From an uncultured Ruminococcus sp. (lineage in GTDB: Bacteria > Bacillota > Clostridia > Lachnospirales > Lachnospiraceae), in the NCBI GenBank assembly GCA_946494335.1, contig CAMMBV010000008.1, forward strand, positions 28,892-92,891: a stretch of 64,000 nucleotides of DNA. Reading direction: 5' to 3'. Within the stretch, counting starts at the first letter, position 1; each line of letters opens with the position of its first letter. Position numbers and translations under genes: made by a program. Below, piece after piece: positions 34,816 through 43,027 of the stretch. Under the pieces are notes generated by a model that was not told the origin of the DNA, did no database searches, and saw only the letters and a list, made by a program, of their open reading frames with translations.

Positions 34816-36334
34816 TTGCCCAATTCTCTTCCTTCCTGCGCTTTCTTCTCACCAGTACGGCCGCAGCCACACCAGCGCATACCACAGCTCCCACTGCAAG
34901 CCAGATCAGAGGATTTCCTTTTTTCTCCTCTTCTTCCATTTCGACAAACGTTTCATCAAACATCATATCATCATCCACAGCCGGCGCCGCCATAACCATA
35001 AGACTGCAGCTGGTTTCAAATGTCCCCTGATTGCCGTCCTGATCTTCATAGGTTACTACCAGCTTTACGGTTCCGTCCCCTGTAGATTCCGCAGCCCCCT
35101 GAGCCATCATATCCACGCTTCCGGTAGCCCCCGCATCCAGATTTCCCACAAAGGCTTCTCCGTTTACCAGGGACGGATCTTCCGCCTTCACGCTGACATT
35201 ATAAAGCTTTGTTTTCCCCAGATTGTAGATTTCAAAGGTTATATTGGCCTCTTCACCCACTGCCACCGCTTCCGGCATCACCTGCACGCGGCTTACGTCA
35301 AACCGCGCCTTCTGCCGAACCGGGATGGAAATATTCAAAGTCCCCTCAAAGGGATTGGCGTTCTCATCTTCGTATTTTAACGCCAACTCCACAGGATAAG
35401 GCTTTTGCACCAGATCCGCCCTGGCCGACATGGAAATGGATACTTCCTTGGTGCTGTTTTTGGGAATATTTTCTATGTACAGAGTGTTGGAGCCCTCCAC
35501 GGGCAAAAATGCTTCCGCCACTGTCTCCCCTTCTCCTGCCTGGGGGGTCTGCAGGGTAAGAACCATATTGCCCACTGCCGTCTTTTTGGAAGTGTTGCGC
35601 ACCTTCAACGTCAGTTTAAAGGTATCTCCGGCATTGACCGCCCCCGGATCCGTTGTAAAACCTTCGATAATTACCCGGGGCGTGCTGCCTTTTCCCTCTT
35701 CTTTTTCCTCGCCCCCATCACCGCCGGCATAGTCGCCGCCGTCGCTGTAAAATCCGGCATCGTAGGAGCCTCCCGCATCACCGATTCCTCCGTCCTGGAA
35801 ATCGTCCACAGGTTCTTCTGTGGGGGTGGGCTCTGGCTCTTCCTCCTCTTCCGCCGCTATGGTGTCGATCTGAAGGGGCAGAAGGGCTCTTTGATTTTCA
35901 TGGGTCACCGTCTCCTGTGTCGCTTCATCCGTCACGGTCACGCCGAATATCACTTCCAGCGACAAAGTGACCGCCCGATCCTCCACATCCGGTCTGGTTG
36001 TCAGTTTTTCAAAACTTATCCGGCTTTCCTCTCCCGGTTTCAGTTCCTGTTTGTCCGCCTTTCCCACTGCGCCCGTGGTATCATTGATGAACGGATAGTT
36101 TTCCGTATTATTTTTCAAACTGACGCTGGAAATAGTGATCGGATTGTCTTTGCTGTTGTTTTTTACCGGAATCTCCAAAGACAGCTCTTCCCCTGCCCGG
36201 CATGCCCCCAGCTTATGGCTGCCCGGTATGGTCAGATACCCCTGCTCCCCTTCCCCGGCAAATACGGCCGCCGGTATAATGGCAGTCAGAATCAGACATA
36301 TAAGCGCCGCCATCCATCCCGCTCTTTTCTTCAT
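34778..36334 (-). CDS. Surface-anchored CARDB-like adhesion/adaptor protein
   Basis: A 518-residue protein: signal peptide (ALICLILTAIIPAAVFA, about 10-26), two or three immunoglobulin-like CARDB/COG1361 domains, a low-complexity acidic linker (EEEEEPEPTPTEEPVDDFQDGG) described here in pieces near residues 165-215, and a C-terminal membrane helix (WLAVGAVVCAGVAAAVLV) with a KRRK stop-transfer. Motifs such as TFKLTLKVRNTSKKTAVGNM mark the Ig-like repeats. Being encoded between an ATPase and an FtsX permease, it probably replaces the adaptor protein of MacAB pumps. Confidence 0.8.
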   Translation of the reverse strand: MKKRAGWMAALICLILTAIIPAAVFAGEGEQGYLTIPGSHKLGACRAGEELSLEIPVKNNSKDNPITISSVSLKNNTENYPFINDTTGAVGKADKQELKPGEESRISFEKLTTRPDVEDRAVTLSLEVIFGVTVTDEATQETVTHENQRALLPLQIDTIAAEEEEEPEPTPTEEPVDDFQDGGIGDAGGSYDAGFYSDGGDYAGGDGGEEKEEGKGSTPRVIIEGFTTDPGAVNAGDTFKLTLKVRNTSKKTAVGNMVLTLQTPQAGEGETVAEAFLPVEGSNTLYIENIPKNSTKEVSISMSARADLVQKPYPVELALKYEDENANPFEGTLNISIPVRQKARFDVSRVQVMPEAVAVGEEANITFEIYNLGKTKLYNVSVKAEDPSLVNGEAFVGNLDAGATGSVDMMAQGAAESTGDGTVKLVVTYEDQDGNQGTFETSCSLMVMAAPAVDDDMMFDETFVEMEEEEKKGNPLIWLAVGAVVCAGVAAAVLVRRKRRKEENWANEILGSDKDEFK

Positions 36335-37053
36335 CTTTCCTTCTCCCCTTCCTTAACTTTTTCTTCAATTTTCACGATCTTCCCGTCAATAATATGGAAG
36401 ATCCGGTCCGCAAAACCGGCCAGATGATTGTCATGGGTGACCATCACCATGGTCTTTTTCTGCTCCCGCACCACCCGCTGCATCAATTCCATGACTTCCG
36501 CCGAGGTGGCGGAATCCAGATTCCCCGTAGGCTCGTCTGCAAAAATAATGGTCGGATCCACCACCAGTGCTCTGGCCACGCCCACTCTTTGCTGCTGTCC
36601 CCCGGACATCTGGGATGGCTTATGAAACATGTGCTCCGCCAGACCCACCGTTTTAAGAAGACCGGCTGCCCGCTTCAGCCTGATCTTTTTGGGTACTCCC
36701 CGGAAGCTTAAGGGCAGCGCCACATTTTCAAGAGCGTTCATGGACGGAATCAGATTGAACGCCTGAAAAATAAAGCCCACCGCTTCCCTTCGAAAGCGCA
36801 CCAGCTGATTCTCATTCATTTTTTCCAGATGGCACCGGCCAATGGCCACTTCACCCTTCGTGGGCTTTTCCAGTCCTGCCAGCATATTAAGAAGGGTGGA
36901 CTTTCCCGATCCTGACGTACCCACAATGGCACAGAATTCCCCCGGATAAATGTTAAGATCCACTCCGTTCAACGCCCGCACCTGTGTCTCCCCTACCCTG
37001 TATATTTTATAAAGGTTTTTCACAGAAATAATGGGGGTTCTCTTCGTTTCCAT
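36331..37053 (-). CDS. ABC ATPase of the LolD/MacB type
   Basis: A 240-residue ATPase. Walker A GTSGSGKSTLLNML (about 44-57), signature MSGGQQQRVGVARAL, Walker B IIFADEPTGNLDS and the switch MVTHDNHLAG are intact. The LNGVDLNIYPGEF and GFIFQAFNLIPSMNALENV segments are typical of LolD/MacB partners. It is the first gene of a three-gene operon, with ATGA overlap to the adaptor gene. Confidence 0.94.
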   Translation of the reverse strand: METKRTPIISVKNLYKIYRVGETQVRALNGVDLNIYPGEFCAIVGTSGSGKSTLLNMLAGLEKPTKGEVAIGRCHLEKMNENQLVRFRREAVGFIFQAFNLIPSMNALENVALPLSFRGVPKKIRLKRAAGLLKTVGLAEHMFHKPSQMSGGQQQRVGVARALVVDPTIIFADEPTGNLDSATSAEVMELMQRVVREQKKTMVMVTHDNHLAGFADRIFHIIDGKIVKIEEKVKEGEKER

Positions 37054-37456
37054 CTCCTGCTCCCTTCCCGTTTTTTCTCATTATTCCTTATTCTTTCAAA
37101 AAGATCAACCATATTCAGAAATTATAAGATTATTTAATATTTTCTTAATAGTATACAGCGTATTTATAGGCTTTTCCGGTATTTGGGGTACTAACGCAGA
37201 TGAGCTAATATTTTATGTCTTGATCGTAAAATATGCATTTATTTTTACCTATTTAAAATCCCCCATCAATGAGATGAGGGATTTTTCTTTTTACCGATCT
37301 TGATTTATTTTAACTTCTATCCTATTCTCTATTTGTTGGGGAGCGGTGGCAAGCCCGCCCTCCCTGATTGTGCTGAGCCATTAGGCTCTTTTTTAATCCC
37401 GGTTAACAGCGTCATGCGGGATTGTTTCGGATCAATTCAAGCGCATATTAACCTTT
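37054..37456. other. 403-bp gap with two plus-oriented terminator-like hairpins, no gene seen
   Basis: The gap is AT-rich. ATCCCCCATC/GATGAGGGAT followed by TTTTTC (about 37258-37286) and GAGCC/GGCTC followed by TTTTTT (about 37374-37393) both look like intrinsic terminators reading to the right, although no plus-strand gene precedes them. They may be leftovers of lost genes or end an unannotated small RNA. Short open frames here lack ribosome sites. Confidence 0.4.
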
Positions 37457-37666
37457 TTACGCATACATTAACCTCCCTTTAGGCTCTGGGATTTCCCGGC
37501 CCAACTCCTTCGCGGTCTCGATCCATTCCCTTATAATAACCTCGGCGTTAGCGATTGCATCGCCTACCGTTTCCCCGTCTGCCATGCATCCGGGAAGTTC
37601 CGGAACCTCCACGATGAAAGCCTCGTCTTCCTCTGACCAATATACAATGCGTTCGTATTTATACAT
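37457..37666 (-). CDS. HicB-family antitoxin-like protein (orphan)
   Basis: A 69-residue protein with the HicB partial-RNase-H-like fold: YWSEEDEAFIVEVPELPGCMADGE (given here as IVEVPELPGCMADGET, about 17-32) followed by a helix. HicB normally neutralises the mRNA-cutting toxin HicA. There is no recognisable hicA on either side; the DNA upstream has short broken frames. The GGAGGTG site is good. It may be a solitary remnant, or its partner may belong to an unfamiliar family. Confidence 0.8.
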   Translation of the reverse strand: MYKYERIVYWSEEDEAFIVEVPELPGCMADGETVGDAIANAEVIIREWIETAKELGREIPEPKGRLMYA

Positions 37667-37940
37667 TTTTACACCTCCATCTTATACTTTAATATCAGGT
37701 TTCTGATTTGCTTTACCTGATACGGCTACTTTAAATTTTATGTTTTTGTCCTACACTCCAGTCATGATTGACTAGTATACTTTATTTACCGCCATTTTCG
37801 ACAGCTCCTTTCTTTACTGTCACTATTATATCATAAGTGCATTATTTTTTATATTTTTCCATTCTTTCTAATTCTGTCGCAGCAACTTTTCCCAGCTTTT
37901 GCAAGAAGCGATAAAAAACCAATTGCATTTATAATGCAGG
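37667..37940 (-). other. Gap upstream of hicB with a promoter-like site and broken short frame
   Basis: On the minus strand a TATAAT (37825-37830) and a strong AAAGGAG site precede an ATG at 37795 that opens MAVNKVY and then meets TAG. The same frame, read past two stops, continues as KNIKFKVAVSGKANQKPDIKV (20 residues shown in part) up to the hicB ribosome site. This looks like a decayed small gene co-transcribed with hicB, but is not proof. Confidence 0.3.
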
Positions 37941-37983
37941 CAAAAAGAGGCTCTGCACGATTGCTTTTCGTACAGAACCTCTG
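37941..37983 (-). terminator. Terminator of the metal ATPase operon
   Basis: On the minus strand AGAGGTTCTGTACGA pairs with TCGTGCAGAGCCTCT, followed by TTTTTG. It lies 17 bp past the ATPase stop. Confidence 0.88.
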
Positions 37984-37999
37984 CCAGAATTTTTACATT

Positions 38000-39883
38000 T
38001 TAAAGACGCTTCACAAACAACGCGCGGATGGCATTTAAAATGGCAATAACCATAACACCCACATCCGCAAAGATTGCCAGCCACATGTTGGCAATACCTA
38101 CTGCTCCCAGTACCAGGCAGATTGCCTTGATTCCGATGGCAAACCATATATTTTGATATACAATCCGGATACACTTCCGGGAAATCTTAATGGCTTTGGC
38201 AATTTTCAGGGGATCGTCATCCATCAGCACCACATCCGCAGCCTCGATTGCCGCGTCGGATCCCATAGCTCCCATGGCGATACCGATATCGGCTCTTGAA
38301 AGAACGGGAGCATCATTGATTCCATCTCCTACGAAGGCCAGTTTTGCCCTTTCCGGTTTTCTCTCCAACAGTTCTTCCACTTTGGAAACCTTGTCGCCCG
38401 GCAGCAGTTCACTGTGCACTTCATCAATTCCAAGAGTAGACGCCACCTGGAGCGCAACCCTTTTCATATCTCCCGTCAGCATTACTGTTTTTTCAATTCC
38501 TGCCTCTTTCAGCTGTTTAATAGCTTCCTTTGAATTGGGCTTTATGATATCGGAGATTACGATATGGCCGGCATATTCGCCCTGTACCGCCATATGAATA
38601 ATCGTACCCGTATGATGACAGTCAATATACTCAATTCCCAGCTTTTTCATCAATTTGGCGTTTCCGGCTGCCACCGGTATGCCGTCTACTTTCGCTGTAA
38701 CACCGTTACCGCTGATTTCCTCTATGTCAGTCACTCTGGAGCGGTCAATTACCTTTCCATAAGCCTTCTGCAGACTTTTACTGATGGGATGAGAAGAAGA
38801 GCTTTCCGCCAAAGCAGCGAATTCCAGCAGTTTCTCTTCCTCCATTTTATTGTGGTGAACCGCATTTACCTCAAACACACCCTCTGTCAAAGTACCTGTT
38901 TTATCAAACACAAGATACTTTGTCTGTGACAGATTTTCCAAATAATTGGAACCCTTAATCAGAACACCCGCATTGCTGGCTCCTCCGATTCCCGCAAAGA
39001 AACTCAAAGGAATACTGATAACGAGAGCACAGGGGCAACTGATAACCAGGAAAGTCAGCGCACGGTAAATCCAGATAACCCAGTCTGCCGACAGACCCAT
39101 TCCAAACATCCGTACCAACGGCGGTAAAATCGCCAGTAAAACGGCGCAGCAGACAACAAACGGCGTATAGACCCGGGCAAATTTTGTAATGAACTGTTCT
39201 GATTTTGATTTTCTGGAGCTGGCATTTTCTACCAGATCCAGAATCTTGGAAACGGTAGATTCTCCAAATTCTTTCGTTGTTCTGATCTTCAGCACACCTG
39301 TCATATTGATGCATCCGCTGATGATCTCATCCCCTTTTATGGCTTCTCTGGGGATACTCTCACCGGTCAGAGCGCTGGTATTCAGACTGGAAACACCCTC
39401 CTCAACGATACCATCGATGGGTACCTTCTCACCAGGCTGTACAACAATAACCGTACCGATTTCCACTTCATCAGGATCCAGCTGTATCAGCTCTCCGTCT
39501 TTTTCCACATTTGCATAATCAGGACGGATATCCATCAGCTCACTGATATTTCTGCGGCTCTTTCCTACCGCATAGCTCTGGAACCACTCGCCTATCTGAT
39601 AAAAGAGCATTACACCGATAGCTTCCGTATAATCGCCGTCGCCCGTAATGCCAATGATGATAGCGCCGATAGTTGCAATGGCCATCAAAAAGCTTTCGTC
39701 GAAGGGCTGGCGGTTTTTAATCCCTTTTGCCGCTTTAATCAATATATCATATCCTATCACCAGATAGGGAATCAGATATAATACAAATCGGATATATCCG
39801 CCCACTGGCACAAAGGAAAGTCCGATCATCAAAACTGCGGCAACAATAATTCTGATCAGCATTTTTTTCTGCTTTTTATTCAT
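38000..39883 (-). CDS. Heavy-metal P1B-type ATPase (Zn/Cd/Pb exporter type)
   Basis: A 627-residue efflux pump. The membrane metal site SCPCALVIS (CPC, about 293), phosphorylation motif DKTGTLTEG, the SSSHPIS histidine-proline motif and GDGINDAPVLSRADIG are intact. CPC plus a last-helix region with an aspartate (AIFADVGVMV) fits the ZntA/CadA group rather than copper pumps. No N-terminal metal-binding domain is fused; a separate one is encoded just upstream. The regulator divergent from this unit is ArsR/CadC-like, supporting Zn/Cd/Pb as substrate. Confidence 0.93.
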   Translation of the reverse strand: MNKKQKKMLIRIIVAAVLMIGLSFVPVGGYIRFVLYLIPYLVIGYDILIKAAKGIKNRQPFDESFLMAIATIGAIIIGITGDGDYTEAIGVMLFYQIGEWFQSYAVGKSRRNISELMDIRPDYANVEKDGELIQLDPDEVEIGTVIVVQPGEKVPIDGIVEEGVSSLNTSALTGESIPREAIKGDEIISGCINMTGVLKIRTTKEFGESTVSKILDLVENASSRKSKSEQFITKFARVYTPFVVCCAVLLAILPPLVRMFGMGLSADWVIWIYRALTFLVISCPCALVISIPLSFFAGIGGASNAGVLIKGSNYLENLSQTKYLVFDKTGTLTEGVFEVNAVHHNKMEEEKLLEFAALAESSSSHPISKSLQKAYGKVIDRSRVTDIEEISGNGVTAKVDGIPVAAGNAKLMKKLGIEYIDCHHTGTIIHMAVQGEYAGHIVISDIIKPNSKEAIKQLKEAGIEKTVMLTGDMKRVALQVASTLGIDEVHSELLPGDKVSKVEELLERKPERAKLAFVGDGINDAPVLSRADIGIAMGAMGSDAAIEAADVVLMDDDPLKIAKAIKISRKCIRIVYQNIWFAIGIKAICLVLGAVGIANMWLAIFADVGVMVIAILNAIRALFVKRL

Positions 39884-39953
39884 TACCTATCCCTCTTCTG
39901 TCCCCTTTTTTATTAAACAATTAAGCAAATTTTATAAATACTTATATTTTTTT

Positions 39954-39986
39954 GCACTCACCTCTGTTTATCTCAGAAGTGAGTGC
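39954..39986. promoter_or_regulatory. Hairpin between the HMA gene and the P-type ATPase gene
   Basis: GCACTCACCTCTG pairs with CAGAAGTGAGTGC (one mismatch) across a 7-nt loop. On the minus strand it is followed by A residues, so it is not a terminator for the operon; on the plus strand TTTT follows. It could protect the upstream message or set the ratio of chaperone to pump. Confidence 0.45.
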
Positions 39987-40015
39987 TTTTATTGGGGGAG
40001 TGTAAAACATACCAA

Positions 40016-40234
40016 TTACAGATAAATTTCGCAATCGTCTTCTACTTTTTTACAGTTTTTACGCACTTCCTGCATTACTGCTTTGGGGTCCTGCCCCTCT
40101 TCAAATTCCACATTCATCTTCAGGGTCATAAAGTTTACCGTTGCATCTTTTACACCCGCCGTGTTTTTGGCAGCTTCTTCCATTTTGTTGGCACAGTTTG
40201 CGCAGTCCACTTCAATCTTATACGTTTTTTTCAT
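40016..40234 (-). CDS. Separate heavy-metal-associated (HMA) domain protein
   Basis: A 72-residue ferredoxin-fold metal chaperone. The metal-binding pair is in DCANCANKME (CxxC at about 11-14), in the usual place of the HMA loop. Two more cysteines (KNCKK, DDCEIYL) lie near the end. It corresponds to the N-terminal domain that P1B ATPases usually carry, and probably delivers metal to the ATPase encoded downstream. It has an AAAGGAG site and a good promoter. Confidence 0.9.
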   Translation of the reverse strand: MKKTYKIEVDCANCANKMEEAAKNTAGVKDATVNFMTLKMNVEFEEGQDPKAVMQEVRKNCKKVEDDCEIYL

Positions 40235-40271
40235 TGTTTAAAATCTCCTTTCACAATCGCATCATTCAAGT

Positions 40272-40289
40272 ATTAAATAATTATTTAAT
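40272..40289. promoter_or_regulatory. Probable ArsR-family operator
   Basis: A perfect 18-bp palindrome ATTAAATAATTATTTAAT lies just after the minus-strand -10 box (about +4 to +21 of the HMA/ATPase transcript) and just before the plus-strand -35 box. AT-rich imperfect or perfect repeats of this size are usual sites for SmtB/CzrA/CadC repressors. Confidence 0.7.
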
Positions 40290-40291
40290 CG

Positions 40292-40321
40292 TTGACTTTA
40301 ATATACAACATCGTGTATAAT
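40292..40321 (+). promoter_or_regulatory. Promoter of the ArsR-type repressor gene
   Basis: TTGACT (40292-40297) and TATAAT (40316-40321), 18 bp apart, transcribe toward the repressor gene at 40415. It overlaps the opposite promoter almost entirely. Confidence 0.7.
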
Positions 40322-40328
40322 AAGTCAA
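40300..40328 (-). promoter_or_regulatory. Promoter of the HMA-ATPase operon
   Basis: On the minus strand TTGACT (40323-40328) and TATATT (40300-40305), 17 bp apart. Transcription would start near 40293, right at the edge of the palindromic operator, so a bound repressor would block it. Confidence 0.75.
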
Positions 40329-40414
40329 TAATAAAATTCTTTTTTTATTCCTTTATTTTTAGAAAGATTTTCAGATGTCAGATAAATTATTATCGTTGCG
40401 GGAGGTAATGCTTT

Positions 40415-40774
40415 ATGACTCAAAATTTGCCCCATCACCACGGGAACAGTGAAGAAAAAATCCGGGAACACCTGCCTAATCGTGAGGAAATTACAGGCGT
40501 GGCTGAAGCCATGAAACAGCTGGGCGACCCCAGCCGTCTCCAGATCTTCTGGCTTTTATGCCACTGCGAAGAATGTGTTCTCAATATTGCGGCTCTTATG
40601 AATATGACCAGCCCTGCGGTTTCCCACCACCTGAGACTGTTAAAAAGCAGCGGCCTGATCGTAAGCCGCAGGGAAGGAAAAGAGATGTATTACCGGACGG
40701 CTGACACCGATCTGGCTCAGACGCTCCACCGCACCATCGAAACCATTGCCAGAATCACCTGTCCGGAAAACTGA
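40415..40774 (+). CDS. ArsR/SmtB-family metal-responsive repressor
   Basis: A 119-residue winged-helix repressor. GDPSRLQIFWLL starts the DNA-binding domain; the recognition helix is in MTSPAVSHHLRLLKSSGLI (about 69-87). Possible metal ligands are the histidines of the N-terminal PHHHG, the CHCEEC segment in the helix-3 position (as in CadC), and an Asp/His pair in DTDLAQTLHRTIE near the end. It would sense Zn, Cd or Pb and release the divergent HMA-ATPase operon. GGGAGG site. Confidence 0.92.
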   Translation: MTQNLPHHHGNSEEKIREHLPNREEITGVAEAMKQLGDPSRLQIFWLLCHCEECVLNIAALMNMTSPAVSHHLRLLKSSGLIVSRREGKEMYYRTADTDLAQTLHRTIETIARITCPEN

Positions 40775-40781
40775 TCAGAAA

Positions 40782-40809
40782 AAGACGCTGCCTTTTGCCG
40801 CAGCGTCTT
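40782..40809. terminator. Bidirectional terminator between arsR-type gene and htpG
   Basis: AAGACGCTGC pairs with GCAGCGTCTT across an 8-nt loop; T-rich tracts follow on both strands. It serves both converging genes. Confidence 0.85.
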
Positions 40810-40828
40810 CTTGTTTTAACAGTATATT

Positions 40829-42895
40829 TTATTTTTCTGTCAGCATCATCATGATCTTGTTGCTTCTCTCCAGGAACCTGGTCATCTGATCCGGTGAGAG
40901 CTGTTTGTGGCTCATCACAGCCATATCATAGAGCTGTTCGCAGATCACAGACGTATTTTCTTCTTCCTCATGCTCCTGGATATACTGCACCAGGGGATGG
41001 CCTGCGTTCAGTACCAGCGTCTCACCGCCGCCTCCGAACATATTGGAATCCATGCCGTACATCTTCATCATATCCTGCATTCTGCGGCTTTCTTCTGAAA
41101 GTGTCATCATGGCGGAAATCTTTTCATCCTTTAATTTTTCCACTTTCACATTCAGATTTTCCTGTTTCATCACCTTGCGGAACAGTTCCTCCAGTTTCTT
41201 GGCTGTCTCGGTCAGATCTTCCCCTTCCTCTGCTTTCAGGCTCTGGGTTACATCGGCGTCGATCCTCTGGAAATGAACGTCCTCCCGCTTCTGTTCAACA
41301 TGAGAGATAAATGGAGCGTCGATGTTGTGCTTCAGAATCACCGCATCCATGCCTTCCCGACGGAACATATTAATGTACTGGCTCTGCTGTACCTCGTCAG
41401 TCACATAGAAAATATCTGTCTTGGGCGTCTCTTTTTCCGCTTCCTCTGCCTTTTCTTCCGTTTCCGCCTCTTTTGCCGTCTCAGCTTCAGGCTGTTTCTC
41501 TTCCTCCGGTTTCTTGTTCTCGTTTATGCAGTCTTCCAGTGTCAGATATTTGCCGTCCAGGTTTTTGAACAGCATATATTCCATGATCCGGTCAGAGAAT
41601 TTTGCATCCTTCAGGCATCCGAATTTCAGGAAGGGTGCGATATCATCCCAGCATTTTTCATAAGCTTCCCGGTCGGTCTTAAACATTCCCGTCAGCTTGT
41701 CGGCTACTTTTTTGCTGATGTATTCCGATACTTTTTTCACAAAGCCGTCGTTCTGCAGCGCGCTTCTGGACACGTTAAGCGGCAGATCGGGACAGTCGAT
41801 CACTCCCTTTAACAGCATCAAAAATTCCGGAATCACCTCTTTGATATTATCGGCGATGAATACCTGATTATTGTACAGCTTGATGGTCCCCTCGATGGAA
41901 TCATATTCCGTATTGATTTTCGGGAAATAGAGAATTCCTTTCAAGTTAAAGGGATAATCCGTGTTCAGATGAATCCAGAACAGCGGCTCCTTGTAATCCA
42001 TGAAAACCTTACGGTAAAAATCTTTATACTCCTCATCCGTGCAGTCGTTGGGATGTTTCGTCCACAGCGGATGAATATCGCTTAAGGATACGGGGCGCTT
42101 GTTGATCTTCACCATATCTCTTGCCGGTGAAATCTCCACGGTTTCTTTCTTTCCGTCCTCCGTTTCCCGCTCCTCTGTCTTCGCCTCTTCATGAATATGT
42201 TCTACCACCACGTCTTCATCCGTCAGTTCAGATTCTTCGATGGTTTCATATTCCTGCTCTGCGTTGGCTTTGGAAAGGAAAATCTCCACCGGCATAAAGG
42301 AACAGTATTTTTCAATAACTTCTCTTACCCGGTATTCATTGGCAAATTCCAGACTGTCCTCGTTGAGGAACAGGGTAATTTCCGTTCCCACGGAAGTTTT
42401 GTCGCCTTCACCGATCTCATATTCCACACCGCCGTCGCAGGCCCAGTGCACGGGAGAAGCTCCTTCGCGGTAGGACAGGGTGTCAATGTGTACCTCGTCC
42501 GCTACCATGAAAGCGGAATAAAAGCCCAGACCGAAATGACCGATGATCTGATCCTCACTGGTTTTATCTTTATATTTTTCCAGGAACTGAGTAGCCCCGG
42601 AAAAAGCGATCTGGGTGATATACTCTTCCACCTCTTCTTCTGTCATTCCAAGACCGGTATCGATAAACTTCATGGTTTTTTCTTCCGGGTTTACCACTAC
42701 CTCTATTTTGCTTTTATAATCGTCGGGAAAAGTATACTCTCCCATAATCTCCAGCTTTTTCAGTTTTGTGATGGCATCGCATCCATTGGAAATCATTTCT
42801 CTCACAAAGATATCATGATCCGAATACAGCCATTTTTTAATAATTGGAAATATATTGTCACTGTCGATGGATAAATTGCCATGCCTTAACGCCAT
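40829..42895 (-). CDS. htpG: Hsp90-type chaperone HtpG
   Basis: A 688-residue ATP-dependent chaperone. The GHKL ATP site shows FVREMISNGCDAITKL (N-box; about 32-47), DTGLGMT and GHFGLGFYSAFMVAD. The middle domain has the LNVSRSALQND signature. An acidic linker rich in Glu/Ala/Lys occurs near residues 460-500, longer than in Escherichia coli. I start at ATG 42895 with AAAGGAG. A perfect CIRCE element upstream points to control by HrcA. Confidence 0.96.
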   Translation of the reverse strand: MALRHGNLSIDSDNIFPIIKKWLYSDHDIFVREMISNGCDAITKLKKLEIMGEYTFPDDYKSKIEVVVNPEEKTMKFIDTGLGMTEEEVEEYITQIAFSGATQFLEKYKDKTSEDQIIGHFGLGFYSAFMVADEVHIDTLSYREGASPVHWACDGGVEYEIGEGDKTSVGTEITLFLNEDSLEFANEYRVREVIEKYCSFMPVEIFLSKANAEQEYETIEESELTDEDVVVEHIHEEAKTEERETEDGKKETVEISPARDMVKINKRPVSLSDIHPLWTKHPNDCTDEEYKDFYRKVFMDYKEPLFWIHLNTDYPFNLKGILYFPKINTEYDSIEGTIKLYNNQVFIADNIKEVIPEFLMLLKGVIDCPDLPLNVSRSALQNDGFVKKVSEYISKKVADKLTGMFKTDREAYEKCWDDIAPFLKFGCLKDAKFSDRIMEYMLFKNLDGKYLTLEDCINENKKPEEEKQPEAETAKEAETEEKAEEAEKETPKTDIFYVTDEVQQSQYINMFRREGMDAVILKHNIDAPFISHVEQKREDVHFQRIDADVTQSLKAEEGEDLTETAKKLEELFRKVMKQENLNVKVEKLKDEKISAMMTLSEESRRMQDMMKMYGMDSNMFGGGGETLVLNAGHPLVQYIQEHEEEENTSVICEQLYDMAVMSHKQLSPDQMTRFLERSNKIMMMLTEK

Positions 42896-42939
42896 AATAA
42901 ACACACTCCTTTTCTCTGCTGATTCTGCATCCAGTATCT

Positions 42940-42968
42940 ATAATAGACTTCCCTTCCGTAAAAGTCAA
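42940..42968 (-). promoter_or_regulatory. Promoter of htpG
   Basis: On the minus strand TTGACT (42963-42968) and TATTAT (42940-42945) are 17 bp apart, with about 38 bp to the ATG. Confidence 0.75.
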
Positions 42969-42975
42969 GAAAAAA

Positions 42976-43002
42976 TTAGCACTCATTTCAAATGAGTGCT
43001 AA
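42976..43002. promoter_or_regulatory. CIRCE element (HrcA operator)
   Basis: TTAGCACTC, nine bases, GAGTGCTAA: an exact match to the consensus CIRCE inverted repeat. It lies 7 bp upstream of the htpG -35 box rather than between promoter and gene as in most groE and dnaK operons. Confidence 0.93.
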
Positions 43003-43027
43003 TAATCCAGCATGGCTGCACCTGCAT

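Noticed and set aside
37031..37303. 90-codon plus-strand frame with hydrophobic stretches
   Set aside because: Starts inside the opposite ATPase gene, has no ribosome site, and most of it is AT-rich gap.
37457..37666. Complete HicAB toxin-antitoxin pair
   Set aside because: Only the HicB half is recognisable; no HicA-like frame on either side.
39954..39986. Second CIRCE element near the metal ATPase
   Set aside because: GCACTCAC/GTGAGTGC shares letters with CIRCE, but arms and spacing do not match the TTAGCACTC-N9-GAGTGCTAA rule.
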